DNA from: Gammaproteobacteria bacterium
GTDB lineage: Bacteria; Pseudomonadota; Gammaproteobacteria; DSM-16500
Length of the DNA: 7,366 nucleotides
Direction of reading: 5' to 3'
Assembly: GCA_004322325.1 (NCBI GenBank)
Contig: SCTP01000062.1
Span: 1-7,366 of the forward strand
Shown: piece by piece, positions 6,766 through 7,366 of the stretch
How the letters are laid out: every line of letters begins with the position of its first letter
Numbering within the stretch: the first letter of the stretch is position 1
Notes under the pieces: generated by a model
What the model saw: the letters and a program-made list of their open reading frames with translations, nothing else
Databases searched by the model: none
Told to the model about the DNA's origin: nothing
Translations under genes and position numbers: made by a program

Positions 6766-7092
6766 ATGAGCACCCATATCCAAGCAATTACCGACAACAC
6801 ATTCGAAAACGATGTCATTGAATCTTCCCTCCCCGTTCTGGTCGATTTTTGGGCACAATGGTGCGGACCTTGTAAAGCTTTGGCACCGATCTTGGAAGAC
6901 ATCGCCCCCAAATATATAGATAAAGTAAAGTTCGTAAAACTAGACGTCGACCAAAACCCTTCTACCCCACCTAAATTCGGTGTGCGTGGCATCCCTACCC
7001 TCATTTTATTTAAAGATGGTCAAGTGAAAGCCACCCAAGTGGGATTGCTAAATAAAGCTGATTTAACGCGATTTATTGATGAAAACATCTAA
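6766..7092 (+). CDS. trxA: Thioredoxin 1
   Basis: Cytoplasmic disulfide reductase, 108 residues, the canonical length. The redox site WCGPCK is at residues 32-37 (C33, C36), the buried acid is D27 and the cis-proline is P77 in RGIPT; DFWAQWCGPC and the downstream GIPTLILFKDG match E. coli TrxA nearly residue for residue. It is reduced by thioredoxin reductase and serves ribonucleotide reductase, methionine sulfoxide reductase and others. The start is ATG 6766, preceded by GAAGAAGG (6751-6758) with seven nt spacing; the reading frame extends upstream to a TTG at 6706, but that part does not resemble thioredoxin. The 66 nt separating it from the toxin gene hold no clear promoter (TTGAAA at 6706 lacks a well-spaced -10) and no terminator, so some transcription may come from the toxin-antitoxin promoter. 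rho follows, as is standard in gammaproteobacteria. Confidence 0.96.
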   Translation: MSTHIQAITDNTFENDVIESSLPVLVDFWAQWCGPCKALAPILEDIAPKYIDKVKFVKLDVDQNPSTPPKFGVRGIPTLILFKDGQVKATQVGLLNKADLTRFIDENI

Positions 7093-7098
7093 GCACAC

Positions 7099-7136
7099 GC
7101 CCCTTAAGCCGTTTGCTTCGAGGGGCTGGATATTTT
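7099..7136 (+). terminator. GC-rich hairpin after trxA, possible intrinsic terminator or attenuator
   Basis: GCCCCT (7099-7104) pairs with AGGGGC (7121-7126), and AAGC (7106-7109) with GCTT (7115-7118), separated by a small bulge (T versus CG) and closed by the loop CGTTT. The stem begins six nt after the trxA stop. The following TGGATATTTTC is only moderately T-rich, so termination is probably partial. It may separate trxA from rho or stabilise the trxA mRNA end. Confidence 0.55.
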
Positions 7137-7164
7137 CAAAAATTAATGTTATTTTTACTGGCGT

Positions 7165-7182
7165 AGGGAGAGAGCCCTTTTT
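7165..7182 (+). terminator. Weak hairpin with T-run in the rho leader
   Basis: AGGG (7165-7168), a six-nt AGAGAG loop and CCCT (7175-7178) are followed directly by a run of T (five in total from 7178). The stem is only four pairs, so on its own this is a weak terminator; it could act as an attenuator or pause site in the rho leader. Confidence 0.25.
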
Positions 7183-7210
7183 GTCTATCGTTTAGTCAAT
7201 AGAATAAAGT
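7181..7210 (+). promoter_or_regulatory. Possible rho promoter
   Basis: TTGTCT (7181-7186), an 18-nt spacer and TAAAGT (7205-7210) each match the sigma70 consensus at four of six positions. TAGAAT at 7200-7205 is a better -10 but lacks a matching -35. The position, downstream of both hairpins and 66 nt before the rho start, is sensible. Low confidence. Confidence 0.3.
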
Positions 7211-7233
7211 CAGGATCTGGTATCCACTTCTGT

Positions 7234-7280
7234 ATGAAAAAACCCAATTAATGAATCAATTAAGGTTTAAAGCATTATGA
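7234..7280 (+). other. Two chained mini-ORFs leading into the rho start
   Basis: ATG at 7234 opens a five-codon frame (MKKPN) ending in TAA at 7249-7251. That stop shares its last A with ATG at 7251, which opens a nine-codon frame (MNQLRFKAL), whose TGA at 7278-7280 overlaps the rho ATG (7277) as ATGA. No strong Shine-Dalgarno precedes either mini-ORF. This may be chance in AT-rich DNA or a translational relay controlling rho. They do not resemble the longer RhoL leader peptide of E. coli. Confidence 0.25.
7245..7263 (+). repeat. Short direct repeat in the rho leader
   Basis: CAATTAA occurs at 7245-7251 and again at 7257-7263, a 12-nt period, immediately upstream of AAGG, which is the best (though widely spaced) Shine-Dalgarno match for rho. 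Short and AT-rich, so possibly coincidental. Confidence 0.3.
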
Positions 7281-7366
7281 ATTTAACTGAGCTTAAAAAG
7301 AAAAGTGCAGGTGAATTAATTACTTTGTCTGAACAATATGGCCTGGAAAATATGGCCCGTTCGAGA
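7277..7366 (+). CDS. rho: Transcription termination factor Rho, N-terminus only (cut by window end)
   Basis: Only the first 30 codons are present. MNLTELKKKSAGELITLSEQ and the following GLENMARSR match the start of gammaproteobacterial Rho (E. coli begins MNLTELKNTPVSELI), the N-terminal helical part that precedes the RNA-binding cold-shock-like domain. The complete protein is a hexameric RNA helicase/ATPase of about 420 residues that ends transcription. The start is fixed by this homology; AAGG at 7262-7265 is 11 nt upstream, rather far, so initiation may be weak or coupled to the mini-ORF overlapping the ATG. Position downstream of trxA supports the call. Rho commonly controls its own leader, but nothing here proves that. 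Confidence 0.93.
   Translation, partial: MNLTELKKKSAGELITLSEQYGLENMARSR

Noticed and set aside
1..7366. CRISPR array, tRNA, rRNA, insertion sequence or phage att site
   Set aside because: No regularly spaced repeats, cloverleaf sequence, rRNA stretch, transposase frame or flanking target duplication could be seen on either strand.

Overview
The window reads as chromosomal DNA of a moderately AT-rich gammaproteobacterium. The pointers are a pepP-ubiH pair and a trxA-rho pair, both classic gammaproteobacterial arrangements, and thioredoxin and Rho N-terminal sequences close to the Escherichia coli type. A relative of the Legionellales (Legionella/Coxiella-like) would fit the base composition, but that is a guess. 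Every gene I can support is on the + strand, and no stretch over 300 bases lacks a gene.

Left block (2-6058): a tightly packed, probably single operon. It holds the 3' part of pepP (proline-specific aminopeptidase), ubiH (ubiquinone-ring hydroxylase), a 939-residue fusion of acyl carrier protein + fatty acyl-AMP ligase + PlsC-type acyltransferase, and a UMF1/Atg22-like MFS permease. Junctions are a 9-nt gap, a 4-nt ATGA overlap and a 13-nt gap before an apparent TTG start. The last two genes are the most interesting part. One polypeptide seems able to activate a fatty acid, load it on its own ACP and transfer it to a lysolipid at the membrane, and it sits beside an MFS permease. In general logic this resembles the E. 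coli Aas/LplT lysophospholipid-recycling pair, but with a different domain order, a fused carrier protein and another permease family.

Middle block (about 6059-6699): an AT-rich intergenic region with a sigma70-like promoter buried in a 31-bp imperfect palindrome. A type II toxin-antitoxin module follows: a Phd/YefM-family antitoxin overlapping a RelE/ParE-family toxin. It looks like an acquired cassette between the lipid operon and housekeeping genes.

Right block (6766-7366): trxA (thioredoxin 1, complete), a 184-nt leader with a GC-rich hairpin, a weaker hairpin, a possible promoter and two mini-ORFs chained to the rho start codon, then the first 30 codons of rho (cut by the window end).
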